From Ischnura elegans (lineage: Eukaryota; Arthropoda; Insecta; Odonata; Coenagrionidae): DNA of 64,000 nucleotides. Made by a program: the position numbers and the translations under genes. The stretch covers positions 134,366,972 to 134,430,971 of the forward strand of contig NC_060248.1 in assembly GCF_921293095.1 (NCBI RefSeq). The letters are read 5' to 3'. Of the stretch, positions 1-10,956 are shown piece by piece (position 1 is the stretch's first letter; every line of letters begins with the position of its first letter). The notes below the pieces were generated by a model. That model saw nothing but the letters and a program-made list of their open reading frames with translations. It did no database searches and was not told the DNA's origin.

Positions 1-257
1 AAAAGGAAGGAAGTAGATGAAGTGTATGATCAGCTCGAGGAAATAATTAGAGACACACCGGGTGAGAAAAATCTGGTAGTGATGGGGGACTGGAACGCCT
101 CAGTCGGGGAAGGGAGGGAGGGACACAAAATAGAGATTTTGGTCTAGAAATACGGAAAGACAGGGGAGAGAAAACAGCAGAATTTTGTAGGAGAAACAAA
201 TTAATCATCACAAAAACGTGGTTCAATCATCATAAAGGGCGAAGGTACACATGGAAT
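1..257 (+). pseudogene. LINE A, segment 1: endonuclease domain (partial, broken)
   Basis: Translation gives an apurinic-type endonuclease segment of a non-LTR retrotransposon: a region reading LVVMGDWNASVGEG, then after an in-frame stop and a frame change FCRRNKLIITKTWFNHHKGR and YTWN. The GDWN block is the family's catalytic strand. The window edge cuts off the N-terminal part. At 256-257 the reading stops abruptly at an inserted sequence, and the protein resumes at 13438 (WN then SPG...GRYQIDYV), so this is one LINE copy interrupted by a 13.2-kb insertion. The copy is a pseudogene. The LINE clade is not assigned; the overall type is the endonuclease/reverse transcriptase LINE common in arthropods. 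Confidence 0.8.
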
Positions 258-640
258 AGGGAAGTGCACTAGTGTTTTAAAAGCACCAAATACATTTTTT
301 AAATTAGAGTTCAGAATAACATAATGTCGTAAAACCACAGTTTAAATCCTAATAGTGAATACTTGATTCGAGATGACCGTCCGTAATATGGAAAAATACA
401 AAGGCCGCTAAAACGGGCGTCCATGTTGAATATGGACCGTGACGTCACAAGGCAGTAGCAGAAGGCAGCTTCTACGCCGTTTAGTTCTACCACTATTATT
501 GCATAGAAAAATTACAAAATTTGAGGGTATCCGTTTTTTCCTGTCATAAACATCTTCAAAATATATATGTGGCTGCTTCTCTTTCGAGTAAATGACTTCA
601 TCATTGCATAATATATTAATATTCATTTACGTGTCAACTT
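258..640. repeat. Left terminal region of the 13.2-kb insertion
   Basis: After the 14-16 bp terminal repeat comes AT-rich DNA, then a cluster near 420-460 holding TCCATGTTGAATATGGACC and GTGACGTCAC followed by AAGGCAGTAGC. The same CRE-type palindrome plus AAGGCAGTAGC occurs in mirror orientation near the right end (13243-13263). Such a matching subterminal block is expected for a transposase-binding or promoter region. Short ORFs across here overlap on both strands and look like chance. Confidence 0.5.
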
Positions 641-1185
641 CAAGTTTGGAAAGAGGAGTACGAATAGCACATTGAATCTTTAATAAATAGATGATGGTAT
701 TTATTTTTCGCTGGGTATATTTTGGCACAATGCCGTTTATCATGCGAAAACTTTTTTTGTAAGAACTGAGTCAAACTAATAAACCTATTTCAGACGCTTG
801 CTGCAAGACTTATTCGTTGCGTCCTTTGCAACTAGAATCATGGGATGTCAGCCTTATTTCCGTGCTGGCTGGTTGTTGCAATGGTTCGCTGTCCAGGATG
901 GGTTCAAGAAAAGATAATCTTGGTTGGGAGAAGGAAAATTCCAAAGATTTATAAATGGTATACCAAACTTTGATGTATTTATGGTCACTGAATTTTTGAA
1001 AAAGGAGGACAGGTTCAACGCTCCATAGAAATGCGAGACGTTAAGGCTAACAAGGGGAGACCACGTACCTTGCTCCATCTTTTTCAATTAGGGCCTTATT
1101 TAGGCTGTAATTAATTAATTTTCATGCGTTACTTTTCACAAGTTATATATATTAATTCAAAATATCCTCGGCTAGCTAATGGGTC
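641..1185. other. Unassigned AT-rich sequence
   Basis: Interior of the 13.2-kb insertion. Only short ORFs with no recognised motif; nothing further supported. Confidence 0.5.
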
Positions 1186-1258
1186 GGTTAGGGTAGTGGT
1201 AGCGTGTGCGATTTTGAAGAAATATTCCCACTCTAAGGACCAGGGTTCAAGATTCCGT
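1186..1258 (+). repeat. Possible tRNA-derived SINE head (degenerate)
   Basis: GGGTAGTGGTAGCGTGTGCG resembles a pol III A box and GGGTTCAAGATTCC, about 45 bp downstream, resembles a B box (consensus GGTTCGANTCC). The spacing fits a tRNA-derived promoter. No acceptor stem and no clear SINE body or A-rich tail were found, so this is a weak call. Confidence 0.3.
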
Positions 1259-1379
1259 CATGGCATTATTTTTTGTTGTCTTCATTGTGATCATACGGCG
1301 TCAAGTTTATCATTAATTATAATTGCAGCAATCATTGACATGAGACAATTTTTTTATCATCATGATGGCGTTTAGGTAT

Positions 1380-4300
1380 TTTAGCAGAGTCATTACAAAC
1401 GCAGAGATACGATGACTACAAGGGTTGGTGTGCGCTAAAATGTTAATTTTTTCTTTGCTTATACTGACCAACTTCCACATTAAAAATGAAAACCACTCTT
1501 GCAAGAGCACATACCACTGAAGGCTTGCGGCAAGCAACAATATGCGTACAGACATAATTAATAAGAACACAAAGCGAATATAAAATGCCATATATCTCGA
1601 ACACTTGTAATTCACATTACTCCAAAGGGAGTTTACTTACTCAGTATCTACCTCAGTACCTTGTACTCACAATCAGTACCTACCAGTTTACCTCAGTAGC
1701 AGTGCTAAAAGAACCACTCCGAAATATAATTTCAATTACCAAATAGGATGAAATAAAAGTTGATAACCCTGGACCGGGCGCGCTGGCGTATAAAATACGT
1801 CAATCTTTGAAAACCAAGGATTTCAACATTGTACGTACATTCTGGGCTAGAATGGTCTCGTGTCTTCCTTCAATATACTTTGACTGCCTATATTGCGAGT
1901 TTTCAAAGTTCGAGGTATTGTAGCTAATTTTTTAGATCAGCAAGATGAACCCGTCACCAGTGGAGTACAAAATATGCCGCGCGACCTGCCGTGTACCTTT
2001 ATATCTGTATCTCCTATAAATGTACTAATTTCAACAAATAAAGATTAACTTTAACAAAAATCCTTTGTTATCATACATGCACATATCATGGGCAAAGTAC
2101 GCATTTTGCCCGGTAGTGTAAAATAACAGTCGCGCCATAATTCTTTAACCAAACTACTTTCAGTTCATAAATTACGTAGGTCTACGCGGAAGATGCTATA
2201 TTTGGACTCAACACACTTTCTGATGTGACTGAGGTACCTATTAAGTAAATTATTATAATATATATCAATTTGATCTTACATTACCTTCAAATGATCTTCA
2301 AAACAGAATATCATCGATAGGTAAGAGTCAGGAGCAGCCTTGAACCATTTATTCCGTATTCGAGACTCAAATGACCGATGGCGGCGCTGCTGTCAGTGAC
2401 GTCAATTTCCAATATGGCCGCCAGAGTGATGGTAAAATCAAAACAATCATAAAGCTTTGGCATACGGAGAGAACATAAACCATAATATCAAGAGTTAATA
2501 AGATAGAAATATTCTTTTAAAACCTTCGTACGGTGTATTTCTCGGCTTCTTTCGTCCGTATGAAGATCTAGAACTGAAGAAAACTGCTTGAAGATGTAAC
2601 TAAAGGTGTTTATAATGTACCTAATCATTACGAGTCAGGTTTGATTCTCGACTCTATCCGACTCGTATCGCGTTACTTCCTAACCATTTCTATGGAATAC
2701 ACCACAAAAGAACTTAATAGTATTTCATACACAATCTGCCGCTTCAATAATTGGAACCATAATCCATTTCAGGCAGTTTTCGTGTTGTATTTGGATGCCA
2801 CAGCCGTCTGCTTCAGTGATGTGGATTGCTGTGTTCACCTATATTATTATCATATTTCCGGATAAGAAATGAACTAAATAGTTATTAGATGTGATTTACC
2901 ATTGGGAAATGAAATTGTTTGGTATGATTTAGAAATTTAAGGACGACTTAAGGATCTTTACTGTCGATTCCCTGTTTTTGGTAAAATCATGAAGACGATA
3001 AATCTTTATTCTTTATCCCCAAGTTGAAGTATGTACATACGAGTTACTGAACAGCAAGGTTTCAGATAAATAATGTCTACTACTACTAATTTAGCTATAT
3101 TTAATAATTTTTTAATAATTCCTCAGATGAAAATATACCAGTGGTTGTAATTAATAATTTGCAAAAGGCTCGTATGTATGTTAGGTTCTATAAGTCGTCT
3201 GCTTTGACTAACAAAAACACATTCATTTGCTCAAAGTATTGCATTCAGAACTAGTATGCCCTATTCTCGAATTTAACAGAGTTATATGGTATCCTTATTA
3301 TAAAGTGTAAATTATTACAACTGAAAGGTACAAAGCAAATTTTAAACTACTATGATGGATTCAATACTAAACATACCCCATACAGAAAAACAATCCATAT
3401 TTTGGATATCCAACCGCTGATGGTTAGAAGGAAACTGAATTACCTGATATTTTTACATGAATTATGTCATAGTATGATATGTTGTACTTAACTTAATAAT
3501 ATTAGTTTTAATCGTTCGGCTACCACAGAAAGGAATTGCAATATTATCTTTGTAATATTCTATAGAAACAATATTACTTATAGCAATCTTATTAACACCA
3601 GTTTATGGTTATTCGACAGAGCATCACATGAAATTGGCTAGGTTTTGAATTTAAATTGGGTATCACAGTTAAATAATAATCCGTTGAATGAGTTATTGTA
3701 ATTGTCTACGGGGAAAGGAATTTGGGGACTAAGTTTCTTTGCCCACTATTACATTTCAAAGTCGAAATGAAACTCGGCATTGCCTTGAATAGGTGAAAGT
3801 CGTCCATTTCTTGTCTGAAAGCAGTATGTTCTGTGACTATGTATGACTCTGGAATCGATCAAAATAAGCTAGCAATGTTTACCATAATGCATTTATTACT
3901 AATTTACATCGTGAGACGCTGTTAAAAATCGTTCGTTCAATGGTACAGTAGATACATCCTCCTTGCAATTGAAACTTAACGTCAATCTTGAGTTACTATA
4001 CTCAGCAACTTTAGGTAAATTGTTCAATAGCACATCGCGCACAGAAGAAAAAAACACATTTATCAGACTAACACGGGCAAATACCATCCCGCTCATAATA
4101 ATGGCGATGTAAATATTGTGTGTTATATTGAAAATTTCGAAAACAGCGATCACGGATATCGGATACTTTGATGCATTGGATATATGCTATATTTCCTACT
4201 TTTTTCTGCGTAACCTGACACATGAACGATTTTCAATTGAAATAACACTACATTAATAGCTATAACATGTAAAACCAACGTATCTCCATTAAAATCGTCC

Positions 4301-4509
4301 TAAGCAAGAGCTTTCTGCTCCTACCTACGTGCGGGAACAACAGCCGTCGCTTCGCTTTGAAACAATTCCACTTGTGCTGCAGTTATTACAGGGTCGCAGA
4401 ATTACAGAATATTTAACCTCAAGTAACGGTAATAATTGCTTTGAAACCAAAAAGTAGGTATCACCTCCTAACTAGTCAATAAAACAGTGTAAAGGTCTCA
4501 TATACACTA
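1380..4509. other. Unassigned non-coding stretch with one YY1/CRE-like cluster
   Basis: AT-rich DNA without any convincing coding exon. One localized signal stands out near 2377-2424: ATGGCGGC, then the palindrome TGACGTCA at 2397-2404, then ATGGCCGCC in opposite sense. This resembles promoter-type YY1 and CREB sites. Otherwise I see only short overlapping ORFs (for example at 2641-2865 plus and 3899-4153 minus) with no family signature. Confidence 0.4.
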
Positions 4510-5095
4510 TTCCTCATAGCACTACCGCGTCATGACCATCGTTCCTCTGTTTCGAGCGTTCTCCGCCAGGTGGTGTCTCCCTTGGCTGGAATCGCGAATA
4601 GCTTGTGCTTAAGGCACGGGAATGAATATCTTCTCCAGGTTTTGTTTCGACGTCGAGATGAAATTTGGGGTTAATGTCGCTCTCGTGGGGACTACCGATG
4701 GTCAGTCGCCCTAATGAGGGTTCACCCTCGACTCCGAGCCTAATCCGACCCTTTCCCGGGGTCCGAGCTCGCGACGGATGGACCCAAAACACCGGGAGGG
4801 CCCCCACCCATGTGGGCCACGTGTAGTACAATTTTAATTTTATAGTTCCTCTCGTGCTATCAACAATTTATTGCCTTTATCGTCTTCTTGATGACACCAG
4901 AAATACGGTCCTTCTTTGATCGTCTTTCTACGATGATTTTCAAGAATTTTGTCCAATGTGCGCTAAAAGTCCCCTTTTGACTTGGCAACGGCGCAGCCAT
5001 CATCTGTGGGGTGAGGTGAGAAAGCCCTATCGGGCCCAAAGCGTCCGACAGCCAAGAATGCCAAACTGTGCCCTGACCTTGGATTTGGAAAATGT
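4510..5095 (-). repeat. Copy 1 of a GC-rich dispersed repeat (inverted partner at 12685-13105)
   Basis: Read on the minus strand, about 420 bp match 12685-13105 almost base for base, including a GC-rich core of about 155 bp (4660-4830). The core can be read as a 54-residue peptide beginning MYYTWPTWVGALPVFW and is identical in both copies at the protein level. Beyond the core this copy continues to about 4517 with sequence not present in the partner. The flanking AT-rich part (4830-5000) is also shared. The function is unknown; it could be part of an element's leader or a conserved repeat domain rather than a true gene. Confidence 0.65.
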
Positions 5096-5104
5096 TATGC
5101 TTAC

Positions 5105-5182
5105 TAACTTGAATGTAGGTGGAGATTTTAACATAATTTATATGGAATGGGAGACTTTCAGCTTTATTCGTGTCCTGGCGTG
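5105..5182 (+). pseudogene. LINE B fragment: endonuclease motif
   Basis: The plus strand encodes VGGDFNIIYMEWETFSFI, closely matching the endonuclease segment of LINE B at about 9850-9930 (VGGDFNVPSIDWETYSFI). Only this short piece is recognisable; flanks do not continue the LINE. It is a relic. Confidence 0.6.
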
Positions 5183-5341
5183 TTTGGATATAATGAGCAG
5201 AAGCCTCGACATTTGGTCTACTTTACATTCTTCGATTTCATTTTCATTATGAATTAATAGTCTATGGTTTACGTTTAGTACCTAAATTAACGGTCACACT
5301 TGGTCGTATAAGGAGATTTTTTAGTTTCCTTGCCTTGCAAT

Positions 5342-5601
5342 CAGGGATGCCGACTTAGGAAAAATATTGGGGGGGCCCAAACCAGGGATATTGCCCCAGG
5401 AAATTTTATAAGTATTGAGTTTTATATTTTTTAAGCATTATAGAAGACTCATATGATCAACATTATCACAGTGATAACTTTAATCTCGATATCTGGACAC
5501 TCCGGGGAAAATCAAAAGGCTGACACATTTTTTTCTCACACCCATACCGAATTTTTGAGGGGTCTCGGGCCCCCTCAAGCCCCAAGGAGTCGGCACAACT
5601 G
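5342..5601. mobile_element. hAT-like MITE 1 (260 bp)
   Basis: Left end CAGGGATGCCGACTTAGG and right end (complement) CAGTTGTGCCGACTCC form imperfect terminal repeats. They are flanked by 8-bp near-identical direct repeats CTTGCAAT (5334-5341) and CTTGCAGT (5602-5609), the duplication length expected for hAT transposons. The inside has G-run and C-run blocks just within the ends. The same internal sequence recurs at 40789-41045, so these are two copies of one non-autonomous family. Confidence 0.75.
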
Positions 5602-6052
5602 CTTGCAGTATTACGAATGTGATATGATCCTATTTCTGAATTTTTGCTTTGTGTAGCTGCAAACGACAGGTTTTGATTTCAGTCGGGATCTTCCCTCTCG
5701 ATCTGTTGATAGTTCCAAATAAACTAGTAAGGTTACTCTTCAGTCTCTGCAAGGTAAAGAGAAGTAAATGAACAAGTTATAATCCTTCTTTTCCATAAAT
5801 AGGTGGAAATCAACTATATTACCACATGGCATCCGGGACGCATATCATTTGGCCAGAGATGATATTTTCCAAGATAAGTAAAAAGCATTCATGAAGTAAT
5901 TTTTATCCGTATCCACAGCTACCCATGCTTTTTGAATGTACTTACTGGGCTTTCTCGGAATGAATGACGAAAATAGATAACGGGTTTTAGTGGTGAAAAG
6001 TAATTGTTACGTAGGGCCCCAAAATTTAGAATACACTACAAAGTCATGTAAT

Positions 6053-6367
6053 CTATTTGTTCTGATCCTTGACAATGCCCGTCACCTCAGTGCTGATGCA
6101 GCCCAATAGCTCCTTTAGCAATTTCAATGGGACGTTTTCGAGCACCCGTTCAATGTCGACATAGCGCCGTGTGACTTCATATTTGCGCTGAAATGAAGAA
6201 TTGGCTAGGAGGGAAGCGTTTTCAAACGGGCGATGAGCTTCAAGGGAAAGGCAAAATTCGCAGCAAGTCATTGGCGGCAACAACCTATGAAAAAGTATAG
6301 TAAAGCTCGTCCTCAGGCTCGATATATCCTTAATAGCCGAGACGATTCTGTCGACAGGATACCACAA
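6053..6367 (-). other. Unrecognised ORF, possible protein fragment
   Basis: A 104-codon minus-strand ORF containing a segment rich in charged and aliphatic residues (YEVTRRYVDIERVLENVP, then LKLLKELLGC) that looks more protein-like than its surroundings. No family was recognised. It lies just beyond a 23-bp match (6035-6057) to the LINE B 3' region. An overlapping plus-strand ORF weakens the case. It could be a relic of a retroelement protein. Confidence 0.2.
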
Positions 6368-6454
6368 TTTTACTCAACATTTAGCTATGAAATAATTTTT
6401 AATCGATCACTTCGTCTTCTGTTCATAAACCATTGGAGGTTGAAAACATACGGG

Positions 6455-6597
6455 CCCTAGTAAATCCTCGGGTCCAGACGAAATCCCTTCTCGCCTGTAT
6501 AAAGAACTAGCCACAGAAATTTCCCTCTACTTGCAGTCAATATTCAGTAAATCCAACAAGGAACACGAAGTACCTAATAACTGGAAAATTGCCTAAG
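6455..6597 (+). pseudogene. LINE B fragment: reverse transcriptase N-terminal part
   Basis: Plus-strand translation PSKSSGPDEIPSRLYKEL followed by residues ending EVPNNWKIA matches the start of the LINE B reverse transcriptase (PNKSPGPDEIPSRVYKEL ... EVPNDWKIA at 8850-9000 minus). About 47 codons, truncated at both sides and ending in a stop. Confidence 0.75.
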
Positions 6598-6828
6598 TTA
6601 AGTAGTATATGATTCCTTATTGCACGCGGGAAAAACATCTAAAATATTTCGGTTTTGCAGTTAATTTCTCAAACCTTATCCTTGTGATCGTTTATACCAT
6701 AATAAATTTTCACGCTCATGTATCTCCAGGTTTGTGAACAACTTTTAAAATCCGTATTATTGGCCAAAGTAGGATCAAAATTACGTTTATTTGGAAGCTA
6801 TATCAATTAAAATACGAATGGGGTACCA

Positions 6829-7105
6829 CAGAGGCGTAACTATGGGGAGATGAGCGGATGTATCCCCTCAAAGCTTCAGAGAAATCAAAAAATTATTTAA
6901 AATTTCGTTTGGATTGGATGCATAATAACTGCCTCTGTTTAAAAATAAATTATAAGCGCCAAAATGATGAAAATGCTTTTTCAGGCATGTAATTTTTCAA
7001 ATATTTTCCTGAAATCCCCATTTCTTGGGACGGGGGGGGGGGGGGGGGTTACTCCCACTAATCTTCCTCATCCTCCTGCAAAGTATATCTCTAGTTACTC
7101 CGCTG
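6829..7105. mobile_element. hAT-like MITE 2 (277 bp)
   Basis: Ends CAGAGGCGTAACTATGGGG and, complemented, CAGCGGAGTAACTAGAG. Flanking 8-bp repeats are GGGTACCA (6821-6828) and GGGTCCCA (7106-7113), 7 of 8 identical. It contains a run of 17 G (7032-7048). No coding capacity; an ORF across the right half is chance. Confidence 0.7.
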
Positions 7106-7330
7106 GGGTCCCAGATAGACCCCATTTGGTAACCAACGTTCTAGACAGAATGTCTGACTGTTTTGAAAATGTTTGAATGTGTAACTGAATCTTTATTAAT
7201 TAATTATTAATATATATATTAATTCTTTTACATAACTAATTTAATTATAAACAATTGATACTATTAGGCATTATTATTTTTGTGTCCTGTCATCAAGATT
7301 GGGATTTTGGCGATTTTCATGAAAAACATC
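7106..7330. other. AT-rich spacer
   Basis: Simple AT-rich sequence with a TAATTAATTATTAATATAT tract near 7197-7217; nothing else seen. Confidence 0.5.
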
Positions 7331-10020
7331 TAAATCTACATCTACATAATACTCTGCGAGCCACCTCTAGGGTGTTTGGCAGGGGGTGATCAATCACCAG
7401 CATGCAGCACGCATTTGGACTCCTACATGCACATTGCACACCACACCGTCCAAAAAACGTCCCGTATAATAACAATCTATACTAATATATGCTGTAAGAA
7501 ATAGAATATCGATAGAAATTCAGAAACATGCATTAAGTTTTACATAGGTTAGTAGGCTACTCTACAAGTCATGCAATCTATTTACGAGGTCTATTGCTGC
7601 CATTATAATCTCTTATTGATCGTGGAAAAAATGACATTCGGAATCTGTCTGTTCTGCAATCTATCTCTCTTATTTTATTTATATGATCTGATCTTCCGTA
7701 ATACGTTGGCGTCCGCAAGATATGGTTAACTTCGTCAGAAAAGACACTGCTCTTGAATTTATCTAAAAGGTTTAGTCTATTTTTCAATCTACGGTCCGAC
7801 AGAGATTGCCATCCGAGTTTATCTAAGAGGTCAGTTACACTAACAAGACTATCGTAACGACCTTTCACATACCTGGCAGCTCTTCTTTGCACGCGTTCTA
7901 ACTCTGTTATTAAGCCTTTTTCATGAGGGTCCCAAACACTGGCAGCGTATTCCTAATGTGGTCTAACGAGGGAAAAGTAGCTAATTGCTCTCACTTTGTC
8001 GTCGCACTTTCCTAATATTCTTTTAACAAACCCCATTTTACGATTAGCTTGACCGGTTATTTCTCGAATATGTTTATTCCACGATAGATCATTATTGAGT
8101 CTAACCCCAGAATTTCACGGATTCAACTGCCTTTAACTGGGTGCCCCGAATGATATAGTTACGCTCTAGGGAGTTATTCTTCTTCCAAAAATTCATTACG
8201 ACGCATTTTTCCAAATTTAATTCCAACTGCCAAGCATCGCACCAAGCTTGGATAGCAGCAAGGTCATTCGTTAGTTCATCTATATCTTTGCTGGAACGGA
8301 TTTCTCTGTAAACTACAGCGTCGTCTGCAAATAATCGCAACTTACTCTGCACTACTTCGCCAATGTCGTTTATATAAAGAAGGAATAGGAGTGGGCCAAT
8401 GACACTACCCTGTGGAACGCCAGAAGTGACTCTAACCTCATTGGAGACTGCACCGTCTAATACTACTCTTTGGACGCGGTCGCTCAAAAATTCTCTAAAC
8501 TAGGAAATGACATCTTCGTCTAGACCATAAGATTTCAGTTTTATTATTAACTTTCCGTGGGGTACTTTATCAAATGCGTTTTTTAAATCAAGAAAAATCG
8601 CGTCTACTGGAATGTTGTCTTCCCCGGAGACTAAAATACCGTGGGCGAAAAGCGCTAACTGAGTTTCGCACGATCTGCTTTTCTTGAATCCATGTTGAGT
8701 TCCCATTAATAAGTTTTGCGCGTCTAGGTGTTTCATTACCGAGCTGACTACGATGTGTTCAAGGACTTTCCAAGAGATGGGTACGTTAAAGATATCGGCC
8801 TGTAATTAGATGGCTGTTCCTTGTCTCCACTTTTAAAAATTGGCGTTACATTAGCGATTTTCCAGTCATTAGGTACTTCGTGTTGCTTGATGGATTTACT
8901 GAATATTAACTGCAAGTAGGGGGCAATTTCTGAGGTTAGTTCTTTATATACGCGAGAAGGGATTTCGTCTGGACCAGGTGATTTATTTGGACTAAGCGAT
9001 TTCAATATATTTTCTATTCCGAGCGTACTAATGTCAATAGCTGGCATCTTATGTATACTGGGATTGCCATCGGTCTCGGGTGAGTTTTCGGAAGGCTCCG
9101 TAAACACGCTCTTAAAGTAGGAATTTAATAAATTGGCTTTATCGTAACTGCTTGTCAACACATCTCCATTGTCGTTTCTCAGCGAACATACGGTAGATCG
9201 TTTACCTTGAACTTCCCTAACATATGACCAAAATGCTTTTGGGTTATCCTGTAACTGCTCTACTAGTGTTTTTCTTTTAAAATTCGTGAACGCATTCCTG
9301 AACGCTTCCTTCGTGGCGGCTTTAGTCAACCTATATTTTTTAATTATTAGCTCGCGTTCATTAGCGGATAAATCCGTGCTGACTTTTTTCATTTTAGCAT
9401 GACACGCTCTCTGTCGCCTCAATGATTTTCTCACTTCCGCGTCGTACCATCTCGGTTCGCTGCCTTCTTTTACTATTTTACTAGGGATGTAGGTATTTAT
9501 TCCCGAAGTTACGAGCGAAAGAAAAGCTTTCCAAGTATTCTCTACATTTAACTTTAATACTGATTCTTGAAACTCGGGGAAAGCATTTTTCAGATGACTC
9601 TTAAACCCATCAAAATCAGCTCTTTTAAAAATGAAAACTTTACGCTCTTTTTTAAAGTTTACAGCGGTATTTAGAGAAATTTTGCAGTTACTACCCGATG
9701 GTCACTTATTCCTTCGACAGTGCCAACATTTATTACCTGATGTGGTATATTTGTCACTAATAAATCAAGAATATTTTCTCCTCTGTGTGGTGCGGATACT
9801 ATTTGAAACAATGATATAAATGTAAAAGTTTGTATTAAAGCCTCTCAGATCTATTTATCCCTCCCACCAGGAATGAAGCTATAAGTCTCCCAATCTATAG
9901 AAGGTACGTTGAAATCTCCACCCACAATCAAGTTTCTTATAGGATACTTGGATGCTTTGCTGTTTATTTGATTTTGAAAATCCAACATTGACGTTATGTG
10001 TGTGTAACATGTGATCAAGA
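7331..10020 (-). pseudogene. LINE B: endonuclease and reverse transcriptase, largest copy
   Basis: A non-LTR retrotransposon read on the minus strand. In order: endonuclease strand IVGGDFNVPSIDWETYSF (near 9880-9930), SDHR endonuclease box (near 9700), a basic linker (9440-9150), reverse transcriptase entry NKSPGPDEIPSRVYKEL (near 8960), FLDLKNAFDKVPHG (near 8580), GVPQGSVIGPLLFLLYIND (8375-8435), catalytic FADD (8308-8331) and the C-terminal VQRRAARYV region (7890-7580). The coding frame is broken by stops and frameshifts near 9840, 9680, 8800, 8500, 8105 and 7895; at 8500-8502 a TAG replaces the tryptophan found in a sister copy. The 3' non-coding tail (7331-7575) ends in a TAGATGTAGATTTAGATG-type repeat. 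The type resembles the CR1/Jockey group; exact clade unassigned. 5' truncated within the endonuclease. Confidence 0.88.
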
Positions 10021-10349
10021 AAATTTTTATCATGGGGTTGTGTTTACTTATCCTACTGTCAGTCGTCTCACACTGTGTGAATATTCTTAGAGTAATATTA
10101 CAATTATCGCACGGTCCTCTGTCCTGTTTTACGTTCCTTCACTGGTGATCTTTAGTACATGTCGTCCGTTCGTAAAATCCGTACATTTTCCCGGTGAAAT
10201 ACTGTTTCGTCGTATCGGACTACGCAAAATTGTAGAAATATGTAAAATATATATCTGTGATTGAGAGTTCGTGTTCTTCACAGTGGTAGTTCTCTGCTCG
10301 TTTCAGCTATATCCCCTATTACAGTGGTAATTCACAGTCAAAATAGTAG
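10021..10349. other. Unassigned spacer
   Basis: AT-rich sequence between two LINE B copies in opposite orientation. No coding or repeat signal recognised. Confidence 0.4.
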
Positions 10350-10878
10350 ACTCGATTTTTCTTGATTTCAAAATAGCATTTGATAAAGTACACCACGGGA
10401 ATTTAATAATAAAACTGAAATCTTATGGCCCAGATGATCTGATGATGATGTCATTTCCTGGATAAGAGAGCTTTTGAACGACCGCGTCCAAAGAGTAGTA
10501 TTAGATGTAGTCTCCAATAAGGTTGAGGTCATTTCTGGCGTCCCCCAGGGTGGTGTCATTGGCCCACTCATATTCCTTCTTTACATGAACGACACTGGCG
10601 AAGTAGTACACAGTAGGCTACGATTATTTTCGGACGACTCGGTAGTAATAGACTGCAAATCAGAGATATTGAAATCGTTATTCTTCCCTCGTACTATCAA
10701 CAATAGCAATGGTGTCTCAATTACTAGAATTATTCGCGTCACTCCCTCGGACGACTCTCTGCATGTTTTGTTTTTCTTTTTAGGTTTACACTTGCATGGA
10801 GTTTCGTCTTCACTGCTGCATGTTGAAGATTAGTCGCCCCCTGCCAAACACAATGGTGTTAGGTGTAGATCTAGAATT
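10350..10878 (+). pseudogene. LINE B copy, plus strand, internally deleted
   Basis: Encodes FLDFKIAFDKVHHGNLIIKL, then DRVQRVVLD, GVPQGGVIGPLIFLLYMND and the catalytic region as FSDDSVV (FADD changed to FSDD). It then jumps directly into the C-terminal FFPRTINNSNG and the 3' tail ending near 10878 (CCCCTGCCAAACAC, TGTAGATCTAG). The jump is an internal deletion of roughly 1 kb relative to the copy at 7331-10020. It keeps DDVISWIREL, showing that the stop in the larger copy replaced a tryptophan. Confidence 0.8.
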
Positions 10879-10956
10879 TACTAATAGGTTGACTGTTGTG
10901 TATCCTACTGACTTATGTATTCCTTAATTCATGTTTCAGAAATTTTCCTTTTTTTA

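Noticed and set aside
7032-7048. Run of 17 G as a separate functional feature
   Set aside because: It lies inside hAT-like MITE 2, whose relatives also have G runs; length may be affected by sequencing error.
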